NCBI GenBank assembly: GCA_015075645.1
Contig: JABTUF010000003.1
Coordinates: 310,001 to 374,000 of the forward strand
DNA: 64,000 nt
Source of the DNA: Burkholderiales bacterium
GTDB taxonomy: Bacteria; Pseudomonadota; Gammaproteobacteria; Burkholderiales; Casimicrobiaceae
Direction: 5' to 3'
Shown here: positions 1 to 8,718 of the stretch, in pieces
Numbering within the stretch: position 1 is the stretch's first letter
Layout of the letters: each line of letters begins with the position of its first letter
Position numbers and translations under genes: made by a program
Notes under the pieces: model-generated
Databases searched by the model: none
The model's input: the letters and a program-made list of their open reading frames with translations, nothing else
Told to the model about the DNA's origin: nothing

Positions 1-143
1 TCGGGTCGCTCGAACATCTGGTCGACGGCATCGTCCTGGGGGGCGCGGACGCGGTGCTCGCCGCGTCGATCTTCCATTACGGCGAGTACACGATCGCGCA
101 GGCGAAGTCCGCGATGCGCGGCGCGGGCATCGAGGTGCGATGA
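1..143 (+). CDS. hisF: HisF, imidazole glycerol phosphate synthase cyclase subunit (C-terminal end only)
   Basis: Only the last 46 codons lie in the window; the reading frame is open from base 3 to the TGA at 141-143. The residues [19 protein letters not shown] are the characteristic C-terminal phosphate-binding loop and helix of the HisF TIM barrel, which makes IGP and AICAR in histidine biosynthesis. hisI and hisE follow in the same direction, the usual his order in proteobacteria, which supports the call. The gap to hisI is 115 bases. Confidence 0.9.
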   Translation, partial: GSLEHLVDGIVLGGADAVLAASIFHYGEYTIAQAKSAMRGAGIEVR

Positions 144-258
144 TGCGCCGGGACCTCCGTTGTCCGATGCCTGCCGCACTTCGCGGCCGCTCGACCGGAT
201 ACGCGACCCGCACGACGGATCCTCGCGGCGCGGGCGGTTCGAACGCGGCGCTCCGGCC

Positions 259-642
259 ATGAGCTATCTCGACGCCGTCCGCTGGAACGCCGACGGTCTC
301 GTTCCCGCGATCGCCCAGGACCAGGCGACCGGGCGGGTGCTGACGCTCGCCTGGATGAACCGCGAGGCGCTCGAGCGCACCGCCGCCACGCGCGAGGCGC
401 ACTACTGGTCGCGTTCGCGGGGACGCCTGTGGCGCAAGGGCGAATCCTCGGGCCACGTCCAGCACGTGCGCGAGATCCGGCTCGACTGCGACGAGGACGC
501 GATCCTCATCGTCGTCGAGCAGGCGGGCGGCATCGCCTGCCACACCGGCCGCGCGCGCTGCTTCCACCAGCGGCTCGACGACGGCGCGTGGCGCGTCGAC
601 GAACCGGTGCTGCGCGACCCGAAGGCGATCTATGGCGACTGA
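259..642 (+). CDS. hisI: HisI, phosphoribosyl-AMP cyclohydrolase
   Basis: 127 aa, the normal length for a stand-alone cytoplasmic PRA-CH, which opens the adenine ring of PR-AMP in the third step of histidine synthesis. The start [10 protein letters not shown] is chosen because it matches the usual N-terminus; an in-frame TTG at 160 would add 33 unlikely residues. The core LAWMNREAL motif, the acidic metal-binding DCDEDA segment and the cysteines of [13 protein letters not shown] (zinc ligands in the family) are all visible. It overlaps hisE by 11 bases, which points to coupled translation. Confidence 0.95.
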   Translation: MSYLDAVRWNADGLVPAIAQDQATGRVLTLAWMNREALERTAATREAHYWSRSRGRLWRKGESSGHVQHVREIRLDCDEDAILIVVEQAGGIACHTGRARCFHQRLDDGAWRVDEPVLRDPKAIYGD

Positions 643-964
643 CGGCACGCGCGCGGACGTTCTCGCGCGCCTGGCGGCGACGATCGAGTCGCGCCGCGGC
701 GCGGATCCGGCATCGTCCTATGTCGCTAGCCTTCTCGCGAAGGGCCGCGACGCGATCCTGAAGAAGATCGGCGAGGAGGCGACCGAAACGGTCATGGCGT
801 CGAAGGACGGCGTCCCCTCGCGTGTCGCCGCGGAGATGGCGGACCTCTGGTTCCATTGCCTCGTGCTGCTCGCGCATCACGGACTCTCGCCCGATGACGT
901 GCTCGAGGAACTCGAGCGGCGCGAGGGCCGCTCCGGACACGACGAGAAGGCCTCGCGGCGCTGA
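632..964 (+). CDS. hisE: HisE, phosphoribosyl-ATP pyrophosphatase
   Basis: 110 aa, stand-alone PRA-PH (not fused to HisI), the usual arrangement in Betaproteobacteria. It removes pyrophosphate from PR-ATP in the second histidine step. The MazG-like helical motif [13 protein letters not shown] and the following [15 protein letters not shown] carry the Glu/Asp metal ligands expected of the all-alpha NTP pyrophosphatase fold. The start lies within the last codons of hisI. The C-terminus is short and basic-acidic (HDEKASRR). Confidence 0.95.
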   Translation: MATDGTRADVLARLAATIESRRGADPASSYVASLLAKGRDAILKKIGEEATETVMASKDGVPSRVAAEMADLWFHCLVLLAHHGLSPDDVLEELERREGRSGHDEKASRR

Positions 965-986
965 GGCGGCGCGCGATCCGCGGCGC

Positions 987-1454
987 GTGCCCTACGAGCG
1001 CACCCAGTTCGGGACCCTGATGGCGGTGGGGACGCTCCTGGGCTTCGCCGCCGCGGGTTACGTGCTCGCGTTCGTCGTGTCGCCCGCGACGCGCGAGGCC
1101 GTCCCCTGGCTGACTTGGGCGCTCTGCGGCGTGCTCGTCGCGGGATTCCTGCTCGTGGGCTGGATGCGCGTGCGTGTCGACGATCGCAGGTTGCACGCGG
1201 TCATGGGCGTCGGACTGCTGCGCAAATCGGTCGAGATCGCCGACGTGCGCAAGGCCGAGGTCGTCCGGACGCGGGTCCTGTGGGGATGGGGCGTCCATCT
1301 GACGCCGGCCGGTTGGCTATACAATGTCGGCGGCCGCTGGGCAGTCCGGCTGGAACTCGCCTCCGAGCGGGCGGTCATGATCGGGAGCGACGACCCGGGA
1401 GGGCTCCACGACGCCATCGAAGCCGCGCGGGCCGCGGCCAACCGACCACGCTGA
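987..1454 (+). CDS. Small membrane protein with a PH-like C-terminal domain, function unknown
   Basis: 155 aa from a GTG at 987, 22 bases after hisE; an ATG at 1020 is an alternative start. Two hydrophobic segments (about residues 11-32 and 40-60) are followed by a soluble beta-rich domain of roughly 90 residues (VRVDDRRLHAV...VLWGWGVHLTPAGWLY) that looks like a bacterial PH-type membrane-associated domain. I do not recognise a named family. Its place between hisE and a HIT hydrolase, same strand and tight spacing, suggests co-transcription but says little about its job. Confidence 0.6.
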   Translation: MPYERTQFGTLMAVGTLLGFAAAGYVLAFVVSPATREAVPWLTWALCGVLVAGFLLVGWMRVRVDDRRLHAVMGVGLLRKSVEIADVRKAEVVRTRVLWGWGVHLTPAGWLYNVGGRWAVRLELASERAVMIGSDDPGGLHDAIEAARAAANRPR

Positions 1455-1457
1455 TCC

Positions 1458-1820
1458 ATGCACGATCCGGACTGCATCTTCTGCAAGATCGTCGCCGGCA
1501 GGATTCCCTGCCGGAAAGCGCACGAGGACGGCGAGGTCCTGGCGTTCCACGACATCCAGCCGCAGGCGCCGGTGCATGTGCTGTTGATCCCGAAGAAGCA
1601 CATCGCGACGCTGTACGATGCGGCGCCCGCCGACGAGGCGCTCCTGGGGCGCATGCTGGCGCTGGCGCCCTCGATCGCGAAGGCGCAGGGCGCGAACGAC
1701 GGGTTCCGGGTCATCGTGAACACCGGACGCGTCGGCAATCAGGAAGTGCAGCACGTTCATCTGCACGTGATCGGGGGGCCGGACCCGCTGGGCCGGATGC
1801 TCCCCCGCAAGGAACCGTAA
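1458..1820 (+). CDS. hinT: HIT family purine nucleotide phosphoramidase, HinT-like
   Basis: 120 aa, typical HinT length. The histidine-triad motif [12 protein letters not shown] near the C-terminus (residues about 95-106) supplies the catalytic His; the N-terminal [13 protein letters not shown] carries the Cys pair often seen in proteobacterial members. Family enzymes hydrolyse AMP-lysine and other adenosine phosphoramidates. It starts 3 bases after the preceding membrane gene and sits 10 bases before tatA, an association common in this bacterial class. Confidence 0.9.
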   Translation: MHDPDCIFCKIVAGRIPCRKAHEDGEVLAFHDIQPQAPVHVLLIPKKHIATLYDAAPADEALLGRMLALAPSIAKAQGANDGFRVIVNTGRVGNQEVQHVHLHVIGGPDPLGRMLPRKEP

Positions 1821-1830
1821 GGAGAAGGAC

Positions 1831-2082
1831 ATGGGCGGTCTCTCGATCTGGCACTGGCTGATCGTGCTTCTGGTCGTCGTGCTGATCTTCGGCACGAAGA
1901 AGCTTCGCAATATCGGGCAGGACCTCGGTGGCGCGGTCAAGGGTTTCAAGGAAGGCGTGAAGGGCGCCGAGGACGACGCGAACGCCGCGAAGTCGGCGGC
2001 CGCCGACGCCACGAACCCGGCGAAGCTCGGCGGACAGACCCTCGAAGGCGAGGTCCGCAAGGAAACGACGACCCGGTCGTAG
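1831..2082 (+). CDS. tatA: TatA, twin-arginine translocase pore subunit
   Basis: 83 aa. One N-terminal transmembrane helix ([14 protein letters not shown]), the FG-T-K-K-L hinge, and an amphipathic helix ([19 protein letters not shown]) give the full TatA architecture, followed by a polar, flexible tail. TatA oligomers form the conduit through which folded proteins cross the inner membrane. A good Shine-Dalgarno (AAGGAGAAGG) lies just before the ATG. First gene of tatABC; likely clients in this window include PetA, FccB and the flavoprotein at 17450-19348. Confidence 0.97.
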   Translation: MGGLSIWHWLIVLLVVVLIFGTKKLRNIGQDLGGAVKGFKEGVKGAEDDANAAKSAAADATNPAKLGGQTLEGEVRKETTTRS

Positions 2083-2133
2083 CCTCCGCGCGAGTCCTCG
2101 CGCCCGGCGCCGCGCCGCGCGCGCGGCACCGTC

Positions 2134-2556
2134 ATGTTCGACATCGGCTTCTCCGAAATCGTCGTCATCGCCGTCGTGGCGCTGATCGTGCTCGGCCCCG
2201 AGCGTCTGCCCAAGGCCGCGCGCACGCTCGGCCACCTGTTCGGGCGGCTGCAGCGCTACGTGAACGAGGTGAAGTCGGACATCAGCCGCGAGATGGAGCT
2301 GGAGGAACTGAGGAAGGTGCAGCAGGAGGTCAAGTCCGCGGCGCGCGAATTCGAGCAGTCGGTCACGACCGCCGCGCAGGACGTCGAGAGCGGCGTGCGC
2401 GACGTCGAGCGCCAGCTCAACACGGCGGGAGAGACCCCGACGGCCGAGCCGCAGCCTTCCTCCGATCCGGCACCGCCCGCCGTGACGGCGGGCGTCGAGG
2501 CGCCCGCGGGCGAACCCGCGCGCCAGCCGAGCCTGCCCGGCTTCGATCGGATCTGA
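2134..2556 (+). CDS. tatB: TatB, twin-arginine translocase receptor subunit
   Basis: 140 aa. Begins MFDIGFSEIVVIAVVALIVLGPERLP, the diagnostic TatB start with the conserved Glu in the transmembrane helix and the GPERLP hinge, then a long amphipathic/coiled segment (RTLGHLFGRLQRYVNEVKSD...) and a Pro/Ala-rich low-complexity tail. With TatC it forms the receptor for RR signal peptides. Located 51 bases after tatA and 12 bases before tatC. Confidence 0.97.
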   Translation: MFDIGFSEIVVIAVVALIVLGPERLPKAARTLGHLFGRLQRYVNEVKSDISREMELEELRKVQQEVKSAAREFEQSVTTAAQDVESGVRDVERQLNTAGETPTAEPQPSSDPAPPAVTAGVEAPAGEPARQPSLPGFDRI

Positions 2557-2568
2557 CGGGAGCCCGGG

Positions 2569-3327
2569 TTGAGCGAGCCCGCCGACGCCACGCAGCAGGA
2601 GACGTTCATCTCGCACCTGGTCGAGCTGCGCGACCGGCTGCTGCGCGCGATCATCGCCGTCGTCGTCGTGATGCTGGCGCTGTTCCCGTGGGCGAAGGAC
2701 ATCTACGCGCTGCTCGCGCGGCCGCTCCTCGCGGTGCTGCCGCACGGCGCGACGATGATCGCCACCGACGTCACCGGCACCTTCCTCGTGCCGCTCAAGG
2801 TGACCGCGATGGCCGCGTTCGTGCTGGCGCTGCCCTACGTGCTGTGGCAGGCGTGGGCGTTCGTCGCGCCCGGCCTCTACCACCACGAGAAGCGGCTCGC
2901 GCTGCCGGTGATCGTGTCGTCGGTGGTGTTCTTCGCGGTCGGGATGGCGTTCGCGTACTTCTTCGTGTTCCCGGTCGCGTTCGGCTTCTTCGCCGGCTAC
3001 GCGCCCGCGGGCGTGCAGATGATGACCGACATCGACAAGTACCTGTCGTTCGTGCTGACGATGTTCATCGCGTTCGGACTCACGTTCGAGACGCCGGTCG
3101 TCGTCATCGTGCTCGTGCGCCTGCGCATCGTGTCGCTCGAGAAGCTCCGGGCGGCGCGCCCCTACGTGATCGTCGGCGCGTTCGTGATCGGCGCGATCTT
3201 CACGCCGCCCGACGTGGTCTCGCAGCTCATGCTCGCGATCCCGCTGTGGGTGCTCTTCGAACTGGGACTCGTGCTCGCGCGGATCATCGGGACCGGCGCC
3301 GCGCCGGTCGGCGACGAAGCGGCGTAG
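2569..3327 (+). CDS. tatC: TatC, twin-arginine translocase core subunit
   Basis: 252 aa with six predicted membrane spans. The N-terminal cytoplasmic motif FISHLVELRDRLLRA, which contacts twin-arginine signal peptides, is intact, and the periplasmic loop has the conserved F-x-x-PGLY pattern (FVAPGLYHHEKR). I use the TTG at 2569 because no ATG precedes the conserved motif. Gene order tatA-tatB-tatC is complete, so the organism exports folded cofactor proteins. It converges on the protease gene at 3400. Confidence 0.96.
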   Translation: MSEPADATQQETFISHLVELRDRLLRAIIAVVVVMLALFPWAKDIYALLARPLLAVLPHGATMIATDVTGTFLVPLKVTAMAAFVLALPYVLWQAWAFVAPGLYHHEKRLALPVIVSSVVFFAVGMAFAYFFVFPVAFGFFAGYAPAGVQMMTDIDKYLSFVLTMFIAFGLTFETPVVVIVLVRLRIVSLEKLRAARPYVIVGAFVIGAIFTPPDVVSQLMLAIPLWVLFELGLVLARIIGTGAAPVGDEAA

Positions 3328-3399
3328 CGAAGCTGTCCCCCGCCCGTGGGGGCGGGCACATCGCGGTGCCCTGGTAGAGCCGGCGTCGGACGCCCGGCC

Positions 3400-4566
3400 T
3401 CAGGACGTGACCTTCGGCCGCTTGCCGACCACCACGACGAGACTCACCGGCTGTTTCGCGCGCACGACCACGACCTTCGCGCTCGACCCGGGCTCGAGCT
3501 CGGCGATGCGCGAGAGGAGTGCCGCGGTATCGCGCGTCGGCTTGCCCTCGAGTTCGACGACGAGGTCGAGCGGGCGGAGCCCCGCCTTGTCGGCCGGTCC
3601 GTCGCGGACGAGCGCCCGCACGACCACGCCGTCGCTGCGATCGAGCGCGAGCGCGCGCTGCAGCTCCGGGTTCAGGTCCTGCGGCTCGACACCGAGCCAG
3701 CCGCGCGTGACTTCGCCGTCGCGGATGATCTGCTCGAGGACGGAGCGCGCGAGCGTGACCGGAATCGCGAACGCGATGCCGAGCGAGCCGCCCGACGGCG
3801 AGAAGATCGCGCTGTTGATGCCGATCAGGTTGCCGTTCGCATCGACCAGCGCGCCGCCCGAGTTGCCCGGGTTGATCGGCGCGTCGGTCTGGATGAAGTC
3901 CTCGAACCGGTTGAGGTTGAGCGCCTTGCGCCCGAGCGCCGAGACGATGCCCGACGTGACGGTGTGTCCGAAGCCGTACGCGTTGCCGATCGCGAGCACC
4001 GGGTCGCCGACCTCGACGTGATCGAGCGACCCGAAGGTGATCGACGGCAGTCCGGTCGCGTTGGCCTTCAGGACCGCGAGATCGCTCTCCGGATCGGTCC
4101 CGACGATGCGCGCCGACAGCGGGCGCCCGTCGGCGAGCGCGAGTTCGATGTCGTCGGCGCCCGCGATCACATGGTGGTTGGTGAGGACGTAACCCTCGGG
4201 CGAGACGATCACGCCGGAACCGAGCGAGGTGAGCTTCTGCGGCGCGGCGCGCTGCGCGAGTTCCGGGAAGAATCGGCGCAGGATCTCGTCGTCGAACATC
4301 GGGTTGACGCGCGCGGCCGTCTCCTTGCTGGTCCGGATGCTGACGACCGCCGGCGTGGCCTTGCGTGCCGCCAGCGCGAGCGATGCCGGCGGGGCCGTGC
4401 GCACCGTTCCCGTCGGAACGGCGGGCGCTTCCTGCGTGAGCACGACCGGGCTGATGCGGGCGGCGTTCCGGGGCAGGAGGTCGGGACGCAGCGTCGCCAC
4501 GACGAACAGCGCGGCGACGCACAGCGTGGAGGCCTGCGCGAAGAGGAGCCAGAAACGTCGAAGCAC
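3400..4566 (-). CDS. HtrA/Deg-family periplasmic serine protease with one PDZ domain
   Basis: 388 aa from a GTG at 4566. A single N-terminal membrane anchor (about residues 5-25) is followed by a trypsin-like domain with triad His132 (in TNHHVI), Asp162 (SDLAVL) and Ser236 (NPGNSGGAL), then one PDZ domain (about residues 285-375). One PDZ and an anchor resemble DegS/AlgW more than two-PDZ DegP. Acts in envelope protein quality control or regulated proteolysis. It diverges from petA, a neighbourhood conserved in Betaproteobacteria. Longer in-frame starts extend upstream but add only low-complexity residues. Confidence 0.9.
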   Translation of the reverse strand: MLRRFWLLFAQASTLCVAALFVVATLRPDLLPRNAARISPVVLTQEAPAVPTGTVRTAPPASLALAARKATPAVVSIRTSKETAARVNPMFDDEILRRFFPELAQRAAPQKLTSLGSGVIVSPEGYVLTNHHVIAGADDIELALADGRPLSARIVGTDPESDLAVLKANATGLPSITFGSLDHVEVGDPVLAIGNAYGFGHTVTSGIVSALGRKALNLNRFEDFIQTDAPINPGNSGGALVDANGNLIGINSAIFSPSGGSLGIAFAIPVTLARSVLEQIIRDGEVTRGWLGVEPQDLNPELQRALALDRSDGVVVRALVRDGPADKAGLRPLDLVVELEGKPTRDTAALLSRIAELEPGSSAKVVVVRAKQPVSLVVVVGKRPKVTS

Positions 4567-4711
4567 GGTTGGGTGACCGGAAGGCGGCGGGAGATCGAGT
4601 ATAGCGCCGGACCGGCGGCCGGCCATCGCCGCCGGCGCCGGGTTTTCGGCGCAAGATGCTGATCCTGAAACGCTTTTCGGCAAGCGCTTCCGGCGGACCG
4701 GGCGAATCCCG

Positions 4712-4717
4712 TATAAT
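4712..4717 (+). promoter_or_regulatory. Candidate -10 box for petABC
   Basis: A perfect TATAAT in otherwise very GC-rich sequence, 121 bases upstream of the petA start and between divergent protease and petA genes. The best -35 at 17-18 bases upstream (TTCCGG) is weak, so the assignment rests on the -10 match and the position. Confidence 0.5.
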
Positions 4718-4838
4718 CGGCGGGTTTTTGCGGGTCACAAGGGGCAACCGCGCGAATCTGGCGCAGCGGGACAGGGTTCAAGGCAGGTCGGTGCAACGCC
4801 CCGGACTCCTCGAGAAGCATCCTCCGCGCAAGGCGATC

Positions 4839-5426
4839 ATGGACGAAGCACTGGTGGACAAGGGGAAGCGCCGTTTCCTGATCGGCGCGACGGGCGTCGT
4901 CGGCGGCGTGGGCGCGGTCGCCGCGGCCGTTCCGTTCGTGATGTCGTTCTTCCCGAGCGAGCGCGCGAAAGCCGCGGGCGCGCCGGTCGAAATCGACATC
5001 TCGAAGATCGAGCCCGGCCAGAAGATCGACGTCGAATGGCGCGGCAAGGTGTGCTGGCTCGTCTCGCGCACGCCGGACATGCTCGCGACGCTGCCGAAAC
5101 TGACCGACCGCCTCGCGGACCCGAACTCCAATCAGGACCAGCAGCCGTCCTACGCGAAGAACGAGAGCCGCGCGATCAAGCCGCCGCTGTGGATCGCGGT
5201 CGGCATCTGCACCCACCTCGGCTGCTCGCCGACCTACCGCAAGGACATCGCGCCGGCCGACCTCGGGCCGGACTGGCTCGGCGGGTTCTTCTGCCCCTGC
5301 CACCAGTCGAAGTTCGACCTCGCCGGGCGCGTCTACAAGGGCATGCCCGCGCCGCTCAACCTCGTCGTCCCCCCGCACAAGTACCTGTCGGACACGCGGG
5401 TGCTGATCGGCGACGACAAGGCCTGA
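4839..5426 (+). CDS. petA: PetA, Rieske iron-sulfur subunit of cytochrome bc1
   Basis: 195 aa. The N-terminus KGKRRFLIGATG is a Tat signal-anchor with twin Arg 11-12, then one membrane helix. The Rieske cluster boxes are Cys124-Thr-His126-Leu-Gly-Cys129 and Cys152-Pro-Cys154-His155, giving the two Cys and two His ligands of the 2Fe-2S centre plus the disulfide cysteines. It passes electrons from ubiquinol to cytochrome c1. Start ATG 4839 is chosen from the family N-terminus; upstream in-frame codons are not conserved-looking. Confidence 0.97.
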   Translation: MDEALVDKGKRRFLIGATGVVGGVGAVAAAVPFVMSFFPSERAKAAGAPVEIDISKIEPGQKIDVEWRGKVCWLVSRTPDMLATLPKLTDRLADPNSNQDQQPSYAKNESRAIKPPLWIAVGICTHLGCSPTYRKDIAPADLGPDWLGGFFCPCHQSKFDLAGRVYKGMPAPLNLVVPPHKYLSDTRVLIGDDKA

Positions 5427-5439
5427 ACGCGAGGACGCC

Positions 5440-6714
5440 ATGCAGAAAATGCTCGCCTGGATCGACGCACGCTTCCCGCTCACCGCGCTCTGGGAGTCGC
5501 AGTGGGGCAAGTACATCGCGCCGAAGAACTTCAACTTCTGGTACTACTTCGGCTCGCTCGCCGCCTTCGTGCTGGTCCTGCAGATCGTGACCGGCATCTT
5601 CCTCACGATGAACTACAAGCCCGACGCGCAGAAGGCGTTCGAGTCGGTCGAGTACATCATGCGGGACGTGCAGTGGGGCTGGCTGATCCGCTACATGCAC
5701 ACGACCGGCGCGTCGATGTTCTTCATCGTCGTGTACCTGCACATGTACCGCGGGCTGATCTACGGCAGCTACCGCAATCCGCGCGAGTTGACCTGGATCT
5801 TCGGCTGCCTCATCTACCTGTCGCTGATGGCGGAGGCGTTCTTCGGCTACCTGCTCCCCTGGGGCCAGATGTCCTACTGGGGCGCGCAGGTGATCGTGAA
5901 CCTGTTCAGCTCGATCCCGCTGATCGGCGAGGACCTCGCGGTGTGGATCCGCGGCGACTACACGATCTCGGACATCACCCTCAACCGCTTCTTCGCGTTC
6001 CACGTGATCGCGCTGCCGCTGGTGCTGATCGGGCTCGTCGCGGCGCATCTGATGGCGCTGCACGAGACCGGATCGAACAACCCGGACGGCGTCGACGTCA
6101 AGCACCAGCCGAAGGACCCGAAGACCGGGCTGCCGCTCGACGGCATCTATTCGCACCCGTACTACACGATCAAGGACATCGTCGGCGTGATCGTGTTCCT
6201 GGTGGTGTTCTCGATCATCATGTTCTTCATGCCCGAGATGGGCGGGTACTTCATCGAGGCGAACAACTTCATCCCGGCGGACCCGCTGAAGACGCCGGAG
6301 CACATCGCGCCGGTCTGGTACTTCACGCCGTACTACGCGATGCTGCGCGCCGTGCCGTCGTTCCTGGGCTCGCAGGTCTGGGGCGTCATCGTGATGGGCC
6401 TCGCGGTGCTGATCTTCTTCGCGCTGCCCTGGCTCGACCGCGGCCCGGTGCGGTCGATCCGCTACCGCGGCACGCTCTACAAGGTCTGGATCGCGATCTT
6501 CGTGGTGAGCTTCCTCGTGCTGGGCTACCTCGGCGTGGTTCCGGTCACCGTGTGGGGCCAGTTCGCCGACGGCGTGCCGATCATCGGCGGCGGGGACCGC
6601 GCGACGCTGGTGGCGCGCGTCTTCACCGCTCTCTATTTCGCCTTCTTCCTGCTCATGCCCTGGTACACGAAGATCGACAAGTGCAAGCCCGAGCCGACGC
6701 GGGTGACGGGATGA
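5440..6714 (+). CDS. petB: PetB, cytochrome b of the bc1 complex
   Basis: 424 aa, full length for a proteobacterial cytochrome b (not split into b6/subunit IV). Eight membrane helices are apparent, with the paired heme-ligand His residues in helices B and D (RYMHTTGASMFF; FFAFHVIALPL and VAAHLMALH) and the Qo-site PEWY-equivalent seen as PVWYFTPYY. It carries hemes bL and bH and both quinone sites. It begins 13 bases after petA and overlaps petC by 4 bases. Confidence 0.97.
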   Translation: MQKMLAWIDARFPLTALWESQWGKYIAPKNFNFWYYFGSLAAFVLVLQIVTGIFLTMNYKPDAQKAFESVEYIMRDVQWGWLIRYMHTTGASMFFIVVYLHMYRGLIYGSYRNPRELTWIFGCLIYLSLMAEAFFGYLLPWGQMSYWGAQVIVNLFSSIPLIGEDLAVWIRGDYTISDITLNRFFAFHVIALPLVLIGLVAAHLMALHETGSNNPDGVDVKHQPKDPKTGLPLDGIYSHPYYTIKDIVGVIVFLVVFSIIMFFMPEMGGYFIEANNFIPADPLKTPEHIAPVWYFTPYYAMLRAVPSFLGSQVWGVIVMGLAVLIFFALPWLDRGPVRSIRYRGTLYKVWIAIFVVSFLVLGYLGVVPVTVWGQFADGVPIIGGGDRATLVARVFTALYFAFFLLMPWYTKIDKCKPEPTRVTG

Positions 6715-7538
6715 CGCCGATGACCACCCAGAAGATGCGCGCCGCCGCGGCGGCGTTCCTCGCCGCCGTGGCGCTCGTGCTCGCCGCGCCGGCGGCCGCC
6801 TCCGGGGGCGCCGACCTGCGCATGGAGCGGGCCCCGACGAACCGCCTCGACGACGCCTCGTTGCAGCGCGGCGCGCGGACCTTCGTCAACTATTGCCTCA
6901 ATTGCCACAGCGCGAAGTACATGCGCTACAACCGGCTGACCGACCTCGGGCTCACCGAGGACCAGATCCGCGACAATCTGATCCTCGGCGACGCGAAGAT
7001 CGGCGACGTGATGAACGTCGCGATGCGTCCGGCCGACGCGAAGGCGTGGTTCGGCGCGCCGCCGCCGGACCTCTCGGTGATCGCGCGCGTGCGCGGCCGC
7101 GACTGGCTCTACAACTACTTCCTCGGCTTCTACCGCGACGCCGGCACCCCGACCGGATGGAACAACCTGGTGTTCCCCAACGTCGGGATGCCGCACGTGC
7201 TGTGGACCGCGTCGGGCCAGAACAAGCTGGTGACCGCCGAGTTCGACGATCACGAGAAGGCGGTCGCCGCCGCCATCGCGACGAAGGCGCTCGCCCTGGT
7301 CGAGCCGGTGCCGGGCGGCAAGTTCGTCGTGCGGACGGTGGAGGTCGACACGCCGGGATCGATGACGCCGGTCCAGTACCGCACGATGGTCGCCGACCTC
7401 GTGAACTACCTCGACTACATGGGCGACCCCTCGCGCAACCAGCGGATCAGGCTCGGGATCGTCGTGCTGATGTTCCTCGGCGTCCTGTTCTTCTTCGCCT
7501 ACTGGCTGAAGCGCGAGTACTGGAAGGACGTGCACTGA
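6711..7538 (+). CDS. petC: PetC, cytochrome c1
   Basis: 275 aa. A cleavable Sec signal (about 30 residues ending PAAASG), the heme c motif Cys-Leu-Asn-Cys-His (NYCLNCHSAKYMRYN), a soluble domain with candidate Met ligand regions (MRPADAKAW, GMPHVLW), and a C-terminal membrane anchor (LGIVVLMFLGVLFFFAYWLKR). The ATG at 6711 overlaps the petB stop (ATGA), so translation is likely coupled. Completes the bc1 operon petABC. Confidence 0.97.
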   Translation: MTPMTTQKMRAAAAAFLAAVALVLAAPAAASGGADLRMERAPTNRLDDASLQRGARTFVNYCLNCHSAKYMRYNRLTDLGLTEDQIRDNLILGDAKIGDVMNVAMRPADAKAWFGAPPPDLSVIARVRGRDWLYNYFLGFYRDAGTPTGWNNLVFPNVGMPHVLWTASGQNKLVTAEFDDHEKAVAAAIATKALALVEPVPGGKFVVRTVEVDTPGSMTPVQYRTMVADLVNYLDYMGDPSRNQRIRLGIVVLMFLGVLFFFAYWLKREYWKDVH

Positions 7539-7640
7539 CCGTTCGCCCGGCCGTCGCGACGCGGCGGCACGGTGAGCGTTCCCGGGCGCCGGGCGCGCGA
7601 AGTCGCGCCCGCGGCCCCGCTTCAGGGAGAACCACCCGCC

Positions 7641-8240
7641 ATGATGACCCTCTATTCCGGGACCACCGACCCGTTCTCGCAGCGCTGCCGCATCGTGCTG
7701 CACGAGAAGGGCATGGACTTCCAGATCATCGACGTCGACCTCGACCACAAGCCCGAGGACCTCGCGGTGATGAACCCGTACAACCAGGTGCCGGTGCTGG
7801 TCGAGCGCGACCTGGTGCTGCACGAGTCCAACATCATCAACGAGTACATCGACGAGCGCTTCCCGCATCCGCAGCTCATGCCGGCGGACCCGGTGATGCG
7901 CGCCCGCGCGCGGCTGTTCCTGCACCGCTTCGAGAAGGAACTCTTCATCCACGTCGACGCGCTCGAGGGCAACAACCAGAAGAACGCGGAAAAGGCCCGC
8001 AACCTCGTCCGCGACGCGCTCCTGCAGATCGCGCCGGTGTTCACCAAGCACAAGTACATGCTGGGCGACGAGTACTCGATGCTCGACGTCGCGATCACGC
8101 CGCTGCTCTGGCGGCTCGACTACTACGGCGTCCCGATGTCCAAGCCCGCCGCGCCGCTCCTCAAGTACGCCGAGCGCCTGTTCTCGCGTCCCGCGTTCTC
8201 CGAGGCGCTGACGAGCGCGGAGCGGGGGATGCGCAAGTGA
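7641..8240 (+). CDS. sspA: SspA, stringent starvation protein A (GST-fold regulator)
   Basis: 199 aa. The N-terminal thioredoxin-like half (LYSGTTDPFSQRCRIVLHEKG) and the all-alpha C-terminal half match the SspA branch of the glutathione S-transferase fold, which binds RNA polymerase rather than acting as a transferase. The SQRCR segment and the NPYNQVPVL / LHESNIINEYIDERFP motifs are typical. A good ribosome site (CAGGGAGAA) precedes the start at 7641; ATG 7644 is possible. Its usual partner sspB follows, but across a 478-base repeat block. Confidence 0.93.
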   Translation: MMTLYSGTTDPFSQRCRIVLHEKGMDFQIIDVDLDHKPEDLAVMNPYNQVPVLVERDLVLHESNIINEYIDERFPHPQLMPADPVMRARARLFLHRFEKELFIHVDALEGNNQKNAEKARNLVRDALLQIAPVFTKHKYMLGDEYSMLDVAITPLLWRLDYYGVPMSKPAAPLLKYAERLFSRPAFSEALTSAERGMRK

Positions 8241-8718
8241 GTTGTCAGTTGACAGTTGACAGTTGACAGTGGCGCCGGAGTCTCCGGTGGCGGCGCATCG
8301 AGCGCCGTTGCGATGTCCTCGTAGGTCCGGCTTCAGCCAGCGCCGTTGCGACGTCCTCGTAGGTCCGGCCTCAGCTAGCGCCGTTGCGATGTCCTCGTAG
8401 GTCCGGCTTCAGTAACCGGACGCCTTTCGCCGCGATCCGCAGTCCCGCCAGCCGCCGTCCCGCCCCTCCGGGTGGCCGTTCGGGCAGGTGGGCCCCGCCC
8501 GGGCTCGAATCCTGCTAGCCTATCCGGAGGATGCGGACCACGACCCTTGGCTCAGCTATGACGGCTCCCGGCGCTCGATGCGCCGCCAGCGGAAACTCCG
8601 CTGCCCCTGACTCCTGTCAACTGACTCCTGACTGCTGAATCCGGCGCTCGATGCGCCGCCACCGGACACGCCGCCGCCGCCGCCGCTGCCAACTGTCAAC
8701 TGCCAACTGCCAACTGAA
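8241..8718. repeat. Repeat-filled sspA-sspB spacer
   Basis: The 478 bases run exactly from the sspA stop to the sspB ATG and contain no plausible gene. They hold a 7-base tandem repeat (unit CAGTTGA) at 8246-8270 and its inverted counterpart (CAACTGC/T units) at 8690-8717. A perfect 25-base inverted repeat pairs 8283-8307 with 8642-8666, with a third near-copy at 8569-8593. A 38-base triplet repeat lies at 8303-8416. A (CCG)n run lies at 8671-8686. This looks like accumulated REP-like intergenic DNA rather than a regulatory leader. Confidence 0.8.
8303..8416. repeat. Three tandem 38-base units
   Basis: Units at 8303-8340, 8341-8378 and 8379-8416 share the core CGCCGTTGCGAYGTCCTCG followed by TAGGTCCGGCYTCAG, differing mainly in the last 4-6 bases. 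The core TAGGTCCGGCTTCAG resembles one arm of the GTCGGGC-TTCA palindromes at 17294-17431, so the two sites may belong to one dispersed repeat family. Confidence 0.85.

Noticed and set aside
3328..3399. Hairpin CCCGCCC/GGGCGGG between tatC and the protease gene as a terminator
   Set aside because: The stem is good but there is no T-run on either strand.
8481..8530. Possible tRNA 3' remnant (GGCTCGAATCC near the sspA-sspB repeats)
   Set aside because: Only a T-loop-like string is present; acceptor and anticodon stems cannot be formed around it.
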